Assembly (NCBI GenBank): GCA_000620205.1
Contig: JHVP01000009.1
Span: 70,119 to 134,118, forward strand
Direction of reading: 5' to 3'
Source of the DNA: Geodermatophilaceae bacterium URHA0031
GTDB lineage: Bacteria > Actinomycetota > Actinomycetes > Mycobacteriales > Geodermatophilaceae
DNA: 64,000 nucleotides
This document shows, in pieces, positions 41,617-49,663 of this stretch. The notes below the pieces were generated by a model. That model did no database searches and was not told the DNA's origin. It was given only the letters and a program-made list of their open reading frames with translations. How positions within the stretch are numbered: the stretch's first letter is position 1; each line of letters starts with the position of its first letter. The position numbers were made by a program, and so were the translations under genes.

Positions 41617-44160
41617 ATGGCACCGCTCCGCACCCGACGCCTGCGCGCAGGCCTCACCCTCGCGGCCACGGTCGTGGTCGTCGCCGGCGGGGCCGCGCCC
41701 GCCCTGGCCGCGCCCGGCCAGGACGGCGGCGGACCCGCTCCCGGGCCGCCGCACGTGGACCGGCAGCGGATCGCCGCGCTGGTGGCGCAGATGACCGTCC
41801 CGGAGGAGTTCGGGATGCTCGGCGGCACCACCGGGGCCAACGGCGCCGCCGGGGCCATCGCCGGCGTCCCCCGGCTGGGCGTCCCCGGCCTGGACATGGC
41901 CGACGGGCCGTCCGGTGTCCGCGCCAGCGAGCCGGCCACCGCCTTGCCCGCCCCGATCGCGCTCGGCGCCACCTTCGACCCCGACGCCGCCACCGCCTAC
42001 GGCGGCGTGCTCGGCCAGGAGGCGGACGCGCTGGGCATGGAGGTCCTGCTCGGGCCGATGATGAACCTGGTCCGCACCCCCTACGCGGGGCGGAACTTCG
42101 AGACGCTCAGCGAGGACCCGCTGCTGACCGCCCGGCTGGCCGCCCCCCAGGTCTCGGCCGTGCAGGACCACGGGGTCATCGCGACCGCCAAGCACTTCGC
42201 GGCCAACAACCAGGAACTCGGCCGGCAGGGCATCGACGTCCACGTCGACGAGAAGACGCTGCACGAGACCGAGTTCGCCGGGTTCGAGGCGGTGGTGCGC
42301 GCCGGCATCGGCGCGGTCATGTGCTCCTACAACCAGGTGAACGGCGTCCAGGCCTGCGAGGACGCCGAGCTGCTGACGCACGTGCTGCGCGGGGAGTGGG
42401 GCTTCGACGGCTTCGTCATGACCGACTGGGGCGCGTTCCACGGCGCAGGCGCGTTGGAGGCGGGCCTGGACGTGGAGATGCCCCGGCCCACGGCCGCCTT
42501 CACCGATCTGAACCGGGACGCCAACGGCGACGGCGTCGTGGACGACCGCGACCTGACGCCCCCGGTGGCCGCGGCTCTGGACCGCGCGGTCACCGGCGTG
42601 CTGACCGCGATGGCCGAGGTCGGGTTGCTCGACGACACCGGTGCCGAGCCGGAGCGGGCCGTCACCGAGAACGCCGCGGTGGCCCGGCAGGTCGCCACCG
42701 AGGGCGCCGTCCTGCTGGAGAACGACGGCGCGCTGCCCCTCGGTGCGGAGCAGCTCGCCGACGTGGCGCTGGTCGGGCCGACCGCGGCCACCCCGCTGAT
42801 CGGCGGCGGTGGCAGCGCCCGGGTCACCCCCGACACCGGCGCCGTCGACAGCACGGTCGAGGTGCTGCGGGCGCAGGGCGCCGGCGTCACCTGGGCGGTC
42901 GGGGAGGACCTGGACGGCGTCGTCGTCCCCGGCTCGGCGCTGAGCACGGGTGCTCCGGTCGACGCCACCTTCACCGCACCGGTCACCCAGACCGTCACCG
43001 TCACCGCGCCGTCGGCCGGGGCCTACACCTTCCACGTGCAGACCACCGGCCCCGGTGTGCGGATGGACGTGGAGGGGGTGCCCGGCACCGACGCCGAGGC
43101 ATCCACCCAGCGCCGGTTCGGCGCCGCCGGCGGCAGCCTGATCCCGACCGCCGACGGCCGGACCAACGACAGCTACACGGTCGACCTGGCCGCCGGTCAG
43201 CAGGTGACGCTGACGCTCAGCTGCGACAGCGCCCAGGCCGGGCCGGTCGCCGCCTGCTCGCCCACGGCCGAGGCGCCGCTCGCGCTGCGGCTGGCCTGGA
43301 CCACGCCGGAGCTGCGGGCCGAGCGCATCGCGGAGGCCGCCCGGACGGCCGCGGACGCCGACACCGCCGTCGTCTTCGCCTACAACGAGGGCACCGAGGG
43401 CGAGGACCGGCCCTCACTCGACCTGCCCGGCTTCCAGGACGACGTCATCGCCGCGGTCGCCGCGGCCAACCCGGACACCGTGGTCGTGCTCAACACCGGC
43501 GACCCGGTGCTGATGCCGTGGCTGGACGACGTCCGGGCGGTGCTGCAGATGTGGTACCCGGGCCAGGAGGGCGCCGAGGCGACCGTCGACCTGCTCACCG
43601 GGGCGGCTGACCCCGGTGGCCGGCTGCCGGAGACCTACCCGGCCCGGGAGGACGCGACGCCGGTCAGCGACCCGGCCAACTACCCGGGGCTGAACACCGA
43701 CGCCGACCCGGTGCCCGACGTGCAGACCTACACCGAGGGCACCGATGTCGGGTACCGCTGGTACGCGGCCACCGGCACCGAGCCGCTCTTCGCCTTCGGC
43801 CACGGGCTGTCGTACACGTCGTTCGAGTACTCGGGGTTGGAGGTGCGGAACCGGCACCGCGGCCTGCAGGTCAGCTTCACCGTCCAGAACACCGGGGGCG
43901 TCGCCGGCACCGAGGTGCCGCAGGTCTACCTCGGCCGGGGGTCGGCGGACGGCACGCCCTCGCTGCAGCTGGCCGGCTTCGACCGGGTCGCGCTCGAGCC
44001 GGGGGAGCGGCAGCGGGTGACGGTGACCGTCGACGAACGTCAGCTGTCGGTGTGGGACGCCGACGCCGACGAGTGGGTGCGCGCCACCGGTACCCGGCCG
44101 CTGACGGTCGGGGCCTCGGCCGACGACGTCCGGCTGTCGTCCTCGGTGCGGGTCCGCTGA
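41617..44160 (+). CDS. Secreted GH3 beta-glucosidase/beta-xylosidase-like enzyme
   Basis: An 847-residue exported glycoside hydrolase. A Tat/Sec-like signal (MAPLRTRRLRAGLTLAAT...) ends at a probable APALA-AP cleavage. The GH3 N-terminal domain carries the nucleophile D270 in GFVMTDWGAF and the substrate motif AKHFAANNQE. An EF-hand-like loop (D301-A-N303-G-D305-G-V-V-D309-x2-D312) sits just after. The second GH3 domain, interrupted by a PA14-like insert (about 440-560), and a C-terminal Fn3-like domain follow. Probably releases terminal beta-linked sugars outside the cell. The 108-bp upstream gap shows no clear promoter. Confidence 0.93.
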   Translation: MAPLRTRRLRAGLTLAATVVVVAGGAAPALAAPGQDGGGPAPGPPHVDRQRIAALVAQMTVPEEFGMLGGTTGANGAAGAIAGVPRLGVPGLDMADGPSGVRASEPATALPAPIALGATFDPDAATAYGGVLGQEADALGMEVLLGPMMNLVRTPYAGRNFETLSEDPLLTARLAAPQVSAVQDHGVIATAKHFAANNQELGRQGIDVHVDEKTLHETEFAGFEAVVRAGIGAVMCSYNQVNGVQACEDAELLTHVLRGEWGFDGFVMTDWGAFHGAGALEAGLDVEMPRPTAAFTDLNRDANGDGVVDDRDLTPPVAAALDRAVTGVLTAMAEVGLLDDTGAEPERAVTENAAVARQVATEGAVLLENDGALPLGAEQLADVALVGPTAATPLIGGGGSARVTPDTGAVDSTVEVLRAQGAGVTWAVGEDLDGVVVPGSALSTGAPVDATFTAPVTQTVTVTAPSAGAYTFHVQTTGPGVRMDVEGVPGTDAEASTQRRFGAAGGSLIPTADGRTNDSYTVDLAAGQQVTLTLSCDSAQAGPVAACSPTAEAPLALRLAWTTPELRAERIAEAARTAADADTAVVFAYNEGTEGEDRPSLDLPGFQDDVIAAVAAANPDTVVVLNTGDPVLMPWLDDVRAVLQMWYPGQEGAEATVDLLTGAADPGGRLPETYPAREDATPVSDPANYPGLNTDADPVPDVQTYTEGTDVGYRWYAATGTEPLFAFGHGLSYTSFEYSGLEVRNRHRGLQVSFTVQNTGGVAGTEVPQVYLGRGSADGTPSLQLAGFDRVALEPGERQRVTVTVDERQLSVWDADADEWVRATGTRPLTVGASADDVRLSSSVRVR

Positions 44161-44164
44161 GCCG

Positions 44165-44197
44165 GCTGACGGGCTCCGTGTCGCGGAGCCCGTCAGC
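44165..44197. terminator. Bidirectional terminator between the two GH3 genes
   Basis: gctgacgggctcc (44165-44177) and ggagcccgtcagc (44185-44197) form a perfect 13-bp stem with loop gtgtcgc. The hairpin overlaps the stop codon of the convergent lipoprotein gene. No T-tract. Confidence 0.75.
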
Positions 44198-45365
44198 AGG
44201 TCAGCAGGCCGAACCGCTCCTTGAGCGCCAGCACCCGGCCGGCGGACTCGGCGATCCGGCGGGCGAACACCTCGTCCTCACCGGCCCGGTCGGCGAGGGC
44301 CTGCGCCATCGGGGCGGCGTCGTCGGGGCTCACGGTGAGCACGACGTCGACCCCGGCGGCCACCGACTCGACCGCGCGCTGGGCGACCGGGGTCTGGGAC
44401 ACCGCCTCGGCGTCCCCGACGTCGTCGCTGATCACCACGCCGTCGAAGCCGAGCTGCCCGCGGAGCAGGTCCAGGACGGCGGGGGAGAACAGGGCCGGGG
44501 AGTCGGGGTCCAGCCGGGGGTAGGTGGCCGAGCTGACCATGACCGCGCCGACCCCGGCGTCCACGGCGGCGGCGAACGGCGCCAGGAACGGGTCGTCGGG
44601 GTCGGTCTCGGGGTCGGCGGCGCCCAGGTCGGTGTCGGTGTTGACGCGCACCCGGCCCAGCCCGGGGAAGTGCTTGGCGGTGGCCACCACGCCGGCGTCC
44701 TGCAGCGCCTCCACCACCGTGGTCACCGAGGCCGCGACCGCCTGCGGGTCGCTGCCGAACTGGCGGTCGAACGCGCCGATCGGCGGGTTGTCCGCCTCGG
44801 TCCCGGCCGGCACGGTGTCGGCCACCGGCCCGAGGTCCATGGTGATCCCCGCAGCGCGCAGCTGGCCGGCCCAGCCGGAGGTCGCCGACCGCAGCGCGGC
44901 CCTGTCCTGGCGGCCCTGCTCCAGCGCGGTCGGCACCCGGTCGAACCCCGCGCCCTGCAGCGTCCGGACCAGCCCGCCCTCCTGGTCGACGGCGATCTGC
45001 AGCGGGATGGCCGCCCCTTCCTGGAGCTGCGCGACCGCAGCCCCCACCGACGCGGCGTCGGCCGAGCTCCGGCCCTGCAGGAACAACCCCCCGACGGGGA
45101 CGCCGGACAACGCCGCGGTGCCGGACGCCGGATCGGCCGCGGGCACGCCCACCATCAGCACCTGCCCCACCTGCTCGTCGCGGGGGAGCCCGGCCAGCGT
45201 CCGGTCGGCGCACGAGGGAGCCGGTGCGGTCGAGGCCGGCGCGGAGCTGGGTGAGGGCGAGGGCTGCTCGGCCGTCCCCTCCGGAGCCGCACCGCCGCAG
45301 CCCGTGAGGACCAGCAGCACGGCCCCGAGCAGCAGCCCGGTGCGGGCGCACGCCGGTCGTCCCAT
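44193..45365 (-). CDS. GH3 NagZ/LpqI-like lipoprotein
   Basis: A 390-residue lipoprotein with lipobox L-T-G-C23 after LLLGAVLLVL, then a Ser/Pro/Ala linker and a single GH3 N-terminal domain. The domain has PLQIAVDQEGGLVRTL and GVVATAKHFPGLGRV, and the nucleophile Asp lies in GVVISDDVGDAEAV. This layout resembles the mycobacterial lipoprotein LpqI, a beta-N-acetylglucosaminidase of peptidoglycan recycling. The canonical NagZ loop G-D-x2-x-D-S-H is replaced by RVRVNTDTDLG, so the acid/base histidine is missing and activity is uncertain. ATG 45365 is set by the signal peptide. Confidence 0.88.
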   Translation of the reverse strand: MGRPACARTGLLLGAVLLVLTGCGGAAPEGTAEQPSPSPSSAPASTAPAPSCADRTLAGLPRDEQVGQVLMVGVPAADPASGTAALSGVPVGGLFLQGRSSADAASVGAAVAQLQEGAAIPLQIAVDQEGGLVRTLQGAGFDRVPTALEQGRQDRAALRSATSGWAGQLRAAGITMDLGPVADTVPAGTEADNPPIGAFDRQFGSDPQAVAASVTTVVEALQDAGVVATAKHFPGLGRVRVNTDTDLGAADPETDPDDPFLAPFAAAVDAGVGAVMVSSATYPRLDPDSPALFSPAVLDLLRGQLGFDGVVISDDVGDAEAVSQTPVAQRAVESVAAGVDVVLTVSPDDAAPMAQALADRAGEDEVFARRIAESAGRVLALKERFGLLTC

Positions 45366-45417
45366 CTCCGGGTCTGCTCCTGTCGCTCGTACCGCTCTGC
45401 CAGGGGGCACCGTCCGG

Positions 45418-45423
45418 CACACT
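45418..45423 (+). promoter_or_regulatory. MFS gene -10 element (leaderless)
   Basis: CACACT lies 6 nt before the GTG at 45430, in the 64-bp divergent gap with the NagZ-like lipoprotein gene. Confidence 0.45.
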
Positions 45424-45429
45424 GCCCGG

Positions 45430-46719
45430 GTGACCGGAGCGCTGCCGAGGACCGTCGACCGAGCGGCCGTCCAGCGCCGCACCGTGGCGGTCCTGTCAGC
45501 CGGGGTGGCGCTCGGTGGCCTCGGCGTGACCGTCGGGATCACCGTAGGCGGGCTGCTCGCGCGCGACGTCGCCGGCAGCGACGCCGCCGCGGGTCTGGGG
45601 CAGACCGCCAGCGTGCTCGGTGCCGCGCTGCTCGCCGTCCCGCTGGCCCGGGTCAGCGACCGGCGCGGCCGGCGGGTAGGCCTGGCCGGCGGCTACGGCG
45701 TCGCCGTCCTGGGGGCGGTCGTCGTCGTCGGCGCCGCCGCGGTGTCCTCCCTACCGCTGCTGCTGGCCGGGCTGTTCCTGTTCGGGGCGTCGACCAGCAG
45801 CGGTCTGCAGGCCCGCTACGCGGCGGCGGACCTCGCCGAGCCCGAGCACCGGGGCCGGGCGCTGTCCCTGGTCGTCTGGGCGACCACGATCGGCTCGGTG
45901 CTCGGCCCGAACCTCGCCGAGCCGGGCAACGACCTCGGCGCGGCGCTCGGCCTGCCCGACCTCGGCGGGGCGTTCGTGCTCTCGGTGGCGGCGTTCGCGC
46001 TCGTCGTCGCCGGAGTCCTGGTCCTGCTCCGCCCGGACCCCCTGCTGCTGGCCCGCCGGCTGGCCGTCGGGGCCGACCCCGCCGGCCCGCCGCCGCGCAC
46101 CGGGGCCGCCGCGGCGCTGCGCGCGGTCTGGGCCGTGCCCGGCGGACGGCTCGGGCTGACCGCGGTGGTCGTCTCGCACTCGGTCATGGTCGGGCTGATG
46201 GTGATGACACCGGTGCACATGGGCGCCGGGCACGAGGGCGCCGAGGGGACGACGCTCCGGGTCATCGGCCTGGTGATCAGCGTGCACGTGGCCGGGATGT
46301 ACCTGTTCTCCCCGGCGGTCGGCTGGCTGGCCGACCGCGCCGGGCGCTCCACGACGGTGGCGCTGGGTGGGGTGCTGCTCCTGCTCGCCACCGTGGTCGC
46401 CGGGACCGCGCCGGCCGGCGCGGCGCTCCAGCTCGGCATCGGGCTGTTCCTGCTCGGGCTCGGCTGGTCGTGCGGTCTGGTGGCCGGGTCGACCATGGTG
46501 ACCGAGTCGGTCTCCGCGGAGCTGCGGCCGACCGCGCAGGGCGCCACCGACCTGCTCATGGGACTGGGCGCGGCGGTGGCCGGCGCCGTCGGCGGGCCGC
46601 TGCTCGCCGTGGGCGGCTTCGACCTGGTCGCGGTCGTCTCCGCGGTGCTGGTCGTCCCGCTGGCGGTGGTGTGGACCGCGGCGCGGCTCACGCCCGCCGG
46701 TCAGCGGCGGTTGCGGTAG
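45430..46719 (+). CDS. MFS transporter
   Basis: A 429-residue major facilitator with about twelve hydrophobic helices. The loop 2-3 signature ARVSDRRGRRVGLAGGYG and its equivalent in the second half, AVGWLADRAGRSTTVALGG, are both present. No substrate can be assigned; drug-efflux-like members look similar. The GTG at 45430 is preferred because of the leaderless -10 and because it starts directly before the first helix (RTVAVLSAGVALGGLGVTVG). The 3' end overlaps a 37-residue minus-strand gene by 19 bp. Confidence 0.9.
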   Translation: MTGALPRTVDRAAVQRRTVAVLSAGVALGGLGVTVGITVGGLLARDVAGSDAAAGLGQTASVLGAALLAVPLARVSDRRGRRVGLAGGYGVAVLGAVVVVGAAAVSSLPLLLAGLFLFGASTSSGLQARYAAADLAEPEHRGRALSLVVWATTIGSVLGPNLAEPGNDLGAALGLPDLGGAFVLSVAAFALVVAGVLVLLRPDPLLLARRLAVGADPAGPPPRTGAAAALRAVWAVPGGRLGLTAVVVSHSVMVGLMVMTPVHMGAGHEGAEGTTLRVIGLVISVHVAGMYLFSPAVGWLADRAGRSTTVALGGVLLLLATVVAGTAPAGAALQLGIGLFLLGLGWSCGLVAGSTMVTESVSAELRPTAQGATDLLMGLGAAVAGAVGGPLLAVGGFDLVAVVSAVLVVPLAVVWTAARLTPAGQRRLR

Positions 46720-46814
46720 TCGCGCACGAGCAGCACGAGGGTGACCAGCAGGACGCCGGCGATCCCGATCTGCAGGACCACGTCCCAGGTCGGCGATCCG
46801 GTGCTCAGGCCCAT
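46701..46814 (-). CDS. Small single-pass membrane protein (37 aa)
   Basis: MGLSTGSPTWDVVLQIGIAG continues into VLLVTLVLLVRDYRNRR: a short N-terminus, one hydrophobic helix and a basic tail, the usual layout of a bacterial small membrane protein with its C-terminus in the cytoplasm. A minus-strand TACGCT (46822-46827) lies exactly 7 nt before the ATG, matching the leaderless pattern of its neighbours. It is divergent from DUF3046. No family is recognised. Its stop region overlaps the MFS gene tail. Confidence 0.65.
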   Translation of the reverse strand: MGLSTGSPTWDVVLQIGIAGVLLVTLVLLVRDYRNRR

Positions 46815-46821
46815 GCCCCCG

Positions 46822-46870
46822 AGCGTAGGACCGGAGGGCTGCGGCGGGGCGGGTGCGCACTGGGTACGGT
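46822..46870. promoter_or_regulatory. Divergent leaderless promoters (37-aa gene / DUF3046)
   Basis: Minus-strand TACGCT (46822-46827) is 7 nt before ATG 46814. Plus-strand TACGGT (46865-46870) is 7 nt before GTG 46878. Confidence 0.5.
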
Positions 46871-46877
46871 CGTCGCC

Positions 46878-47072
46878 GTGCGGCTGCAGGAGTTCTGGTC
46901 CCGGATGGAGCAGTTCTTCGGCTCGATGAGGGCGCGGACCGTGGCCGGTGACCACGTGTTCAGCACCCTCGGCGGGCGGACGGCGGTGGAGGCGATCGAC
47001 GCCGGCGTGCCGATCCGCACCGTGTGGCTGGAGATCTGCAAGGAGTACGACGTCCCGCCGAAGGACCGCTGA
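46878..47072 (+). CDS. DUF3046 domain-containing protein
   Basis: A 64-residue DUF3046 protein (VRLQEFWSRMEQFFGSMRAR, TVAGDHVFSTLGGRTAVEAI, DAGVPIRTVWLEICKEYDVP). It is an actinobacterial family of unknown function characteristically located just upstream of recA, as here, although the QorB/QorR pair intervenes in this genome. Length equals the family. The start is fixed by a -10 TACGGT 7 nt upstream and the absence of a ribosome site. Confidence 0.92.
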   Translation: MRLQEFWSRMEQFFGSMRARTVAGDHVFSTLGGRTAVEAIDAGVPIRTVWLEICKEYDVPPKDR

Positions 47073-47094
47073 GGCCCTCCGGCGGGACACCGCG

Positions 47095-47952
47095 TCAGCG
47101 GCCGAGGACGGTGTGCACGTACTCGGCGAGCGTCGTGGTCGGCCGGCCGGTCAGCTCCGACAGCGCCCGGCTGCCGGTCTCCAGCGCACCCTGGGCGATC
47201 GCCTGGTCCAGCCCGACGACGAACTCCGCCGTCCCCTCGGGGAGCCCGGCGTCGAGCAGGGCCTGGCGGTGCTCGGCGGCGGTGAGGTCGCGGTAGGTCA
47301 CCGCGCGGCCGGTCTCGGTGGCGACCGTGCCTGCCAGCTCGGCGATCGTGAACGCCTGGTCGCCGCCCAGCTCGACCACGCCCGGGGTCGGGTGCTCGGC
47401 GGTGAGGACGGCGACGGTGGCCGCGGCGAAGTCCGCGCGGGTGGCCGCGGCGATCCGGCCGCTGCCCGAGCTGCCGGACAGCTCACCGGTGCGCGCGGCC
47501 TGCTCGATCTGCGCGTCGTAGTTCTCCAGGTACCAGTTGTTGCGCAGCACCACGGCCGGGATGCCGAAGTCCGCGATGAGCCGCTCGGTGGCGATGTGCT
47601 CGGGGGCCAGCGGGAGCGGGGTGTCGTCGGCCTTGGGGGCGCTGGTGTACACGACCAGCGGGACGCCGGCGGCCTTCGCCGCCTGCAGCGCGTTGGCGTG
47701 CTGCGCCACGCGCTGGCCGACCTCGTTGCCGGAGACCAGCAGCAGCCGGTCCACGCCCTCCAGCGCCGCTTGGAGGGCGGCCGCGTCGGCGTAGTCGGCC
47801 TGGCGCACCTGCACCCCGCGGCCGGCCAGGTCGGCGGCCTTCTCCGGGGTGCGGACGACGGCGACGACGTCGGCAGCCGGCACGCCGGCGTCCAGCAGGC
47901 CGGTGACGACGAGGCGGCCGAGGTGGCCGGTGGCTCCGGTGACGGCGATCAT
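47095..47952 (-). CDS. NmrA/QorB-like NAD(P)-binding oxidoreductase
   Basis: A 285-residue Rossmann-fold protein of the atypical SDR/NmrA group, most like QorB NAD(P)H:quinone oxidoreductases. The dinucleotide motif is MIAVTGATGHLGRLVVTGLL, followed by VVAVVRTPEKA and LLLVSGNEVGQR. There is no Tyr-x3-Lys catalytic pair of classical SDRs, as expected. GGAGGAG lies 6 nt before the ATG. It is divergent from an HxlR regulator with an inverted repeat between them, the same arrangement as qor2 and the redox sensor QorR in Corynebacterium glutamicum. A quinone or electrophile detoxification role is inferred. Confidence 0.87.
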   Translation of the reverse strand: MIAVTGATGHLGRLVVTGLLDAGVPAADVVAVVRTPEKAADLAGRGVQVRQADYADAAALQAALEGVDRLLLVSGNEVGQRVAQHANALQAAKAAGVPLVVYTSAPKADDTPLPLAPEHIATERLIADFGIPAVVLRNNWYLENYDAQIEQAARTGELSGSSGSGRIAAATRADFAAATVAVLTAEHPTPGVVELGGDQAFTIAELAGTVATETGRAVTYRDLTAAEHRQALLDAGLPEGTAEFVVGLDQAIAQGALETGSRALSELTGRPTTTLAEYVHTVLGR

Positions 47953-47986
47953 GGGGACTCCTCCGAGTGCTCTCTGTCCGTATGGC

Positions 47987-48003
47987 ACTAACCATCGGTT
48001 AGT
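47987..48003. promoter_or_regulatory. ACTAACC-ATC-GGTTAGT operator between qorB-like and hxlR-like genes
   Basis: A 7-3-7 perfect palindrome centred in the 104-bp divergent region. It is the natural binding site for the HxlR-family repressor encoded to its right, controlling both genes. Confidence 0.7.
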
Positions 48004-48056
48004 ACTGCTGTCAGCGACGGTACACTCGGCCGGGACGACGACGGGAGGCGGTGCGG

Positions 48057-48446
48057 GTGTCCGAGCAGACGGTCGAGGAGCTGGTGGCCGACGTGTTCAG
48101 CCGCGCCTGCACGTCCCGCGAGGCGCTGGAGCACGTGACCGGGAAGTGGTCGCTGCTCGCCCTGTCCGCGCTGGCCGAGAGCCCGCACCGGTTCGGCGAG
48201 CTGCGTCGCCGGATCGAGGGCGTCAGCGAGAAGATGCTGGCGCAGGGGCTGCAGACCCTGGAGCGGGACGGCTGGGTGCACCGCGAGGTCCGCTCGACCA
48301 TCCCGCCGCACGTGGAGTACCGGCTCACCGAGGCCGGCGCCGAGCTGGTGCCGCACCTGCTGGGGCTCATCGACTTCGTCGAGGGGCGGATGCCCGCCGT
48401 GCGCGCGGCACGGGCCGCTGCCGACCGGGCGCGCCTCCCCCGCTGA
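48057..48446 (+). CDS. HxlR (DUF24) family redox-type regulator, QorR-like
   Basis: A 129-residue winged-helix regulator: CTSREALEHVTGKWSLLALS, FGELRRRIEGVSEKMLAQGL, LQTLERDGWVHREV and VEYRLTEAGAELVPHL. The start is GTG 48057, 8 nt after GGAGG (48044-48048); a GTG at 48051 would be too close. This places a single cysteine at C18, equivalent to the redox-sensing Cys17 of C. glutamicum QorR and the conserved N-terminal Cys of HypR/YodB types. Thiol oxidation would release the operator and induce the divergent QorB-like gene. Confidence 0.88.
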   Translation: MSEQTVEELVADVFSRACTSREALEHVTGKWSLLALSALAESPHRFGELRRRIEGVSEKMLAQGLQTLERDGWVHREVRSTIPPHVEYRLTEAGAELVPHLLGLIDFVEGRMPAVRAARAAADRARLPR

Positions 48447-48475
48447 CGTGCCCCGCGACCGCCCCGGCGTGTCGC

Positions 48476-48504
48476 TGGAATCGAACAGGTGTTCGGCCTA
48501 CGGT
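48476..48504 (+). promoter_or_regulatory. recA LexA-controlled promoter with SOS box
   Basis: TGGAAT (48476-48481), a 17-nt spacer and TACGGT (48499-48504) form a promoter. The SOS box TCGAAC-AGGT-GTTCGG (48481-48496) fills its spacer, one mismatch from TCGAAC-N4-GTTCGA. LexA bound here would block RNA polymerase. Confidence 0.8.
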
Positions 48505-48551
48505 GTCCACAGGCCCGGTCGGCGTCCACAGATGCGCCCGGTCCACCGGAA

Positions 48552-48574
48552 CTGTCAGACCCTCGTCCTAGCGT
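48552..48574 (+). promoter_or_regulatory. recA PafBC-type (RecA-independent) promoter
   Basis: CTGTCAGAC, exactly 8 nt, then TAGCGT (48569-48574) matches the mycobacterial RecA-NDp consensus TTGTCRGTG-N8-TAnnnT in core and spacing. It lies about 40 nt before the recA ATG. Confidence 0.65.
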
Positions 48575-48614
48575 CGTCGACGACCCGCTACAGCGACATC
48601 CGAAGGTGGCCACC

Positions 48615-49655
48615 ATGGCAACGCTCGACCGCGACAAGGCCCTCGACATGGCCCTCGCCCAGATCGACAAGCAGTTCGGCAAGGGGTCCGTCATGCGCCT
48701 GGGCGACTCGCCCGAGGTCGCCATGAAGGTGATCCCGACCGGCTCGATCGCCCTCGACATCGCCCTCGGCGTCGGCGGCCTGCCGCGCGGCCGGGTGATC
48801 GAGGTCTACGGCCCGGAGGCGTCGGGCAAGACGACGGTCGCCCTGCACGCGGTGGCCAACGCCCAGGCCGCCGGCGGCATCGTCGCCTTCATCGACGCCG
48901 AGCACGCGCTCGACCCCGACTACGCGCGGGCGATCGGCGTCGACACCGACGCCCTGCTGATCAGCCAGCCCGACACCGGTGAGCAGGCGCTGGAGATCGC
49001 GGACATGCTGATCCGCTCCGGCGCGCTCGACCTGATCGTCATCGACTCGGTGGCCGCCCTGGTGCCCCGTGCCGAGATCGAGGGCGAGATGGGCGACAGC
49101 CACGTCGGTCTGCAGGCCCGGCTGATGAGCCAGGCGCTCCGCAAGATCACCGGTGCGCTGAGCAACTCCGGCACCGCGGCGATCTTCATCAACCAGCTGC
49201 GCGAGAAGGTGGGCGTCGTCTACGGCTCGCCCGAGGTCACCACCGGTGGTCGCGCGCTGAAGTTCTACTCCTCGATCCGCCTCGACGTGCGCCGCATCGA
49301 GACCCTCAAGCAGGGCACCGACGCGGTCGGCAGCCGGGTGCGGGTCAAGGTCGTCAAGAACAAGGTCGCCGCGCCGTTCAAGCAGGCCGAGCTCGACCTC
49401 ATCTGGGGCACCGGCTTCAGCCGTGAGGGTGGCCTCATCGACATCGGCGTCGAGCAGGGCTTCGTCCGCAAGTCCGGCGCTTGGTACACCTACGACGGCG
49501 ACCAGCTCGGCCAGGGCAAGGAGAACGCCCGCAACTTCCTGCGGGACAACCCCGACCTCGCCGACGAGATCGAGAAGAAGATCAAGGAGAAGCTGGGCAT
49601 CGGCGTCGCCAAGGTCGACGCGGCCGACGTGGCTGCCGAGCCGGCCGACTTCTGA
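48615..49655 (+). CDS. recA: Recombinase RecA
   Basis: The central strand-exchange ATPase and SOS co-protease. The 346-residue protein has Walker A GPEASGKT (66-73), [10 protein letters not shown], Walker [13 protein letters not shown], the L2-region sequence [20 protein letters not shown] and the basic C-terminal domain with an acidic end ([12 protein letters not shown]). No intein is present, unlike M. tuberculosis recA. The ATG has GAAGG 8 nt upstream. Two stacked promoters (SOS box and PafBC type) lie in the 168-bp upstream gap. recX begins 8 bp after the stop. Confidence 0.99.
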   Translation: MATLDRDKALDMALAQIDKQFGKGSVMRLGDSPEVAMKVIPTGSIALDIALGVGGLPRGRVIEVYGPEASGKTTVALHAVANAQAAGGIVAFIDAEHALDPDYARAIGVDTDALLISQPDTGEQALEIADMLIRSGALDLIVIDSVAALVPRAEIEGEMGDSHVGLQARLMSQALRKITGALSNSGTAAIFINQLREKVGVVYGSPEVTTGGRALKFYSSIRLDVRRIETLKQGTDAVGSRVRVKVVKNKVAAPFKQAELDLIWGTGFSREGGLIDIGVEQGFVRKSGAWYTYDGDQLGQGKENARNFLRDNPDLADEIEKKIKEKLGIGVAKVDAADVAAEPADF

Positions 49656-49663
49656 TCCCGCCG

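Noticed and set aside
48615-49655. Checked recA for an intein, as in M. tuberculosis.
   Set aside because: The reading frame is a normal, uninterrupted 346 residues.
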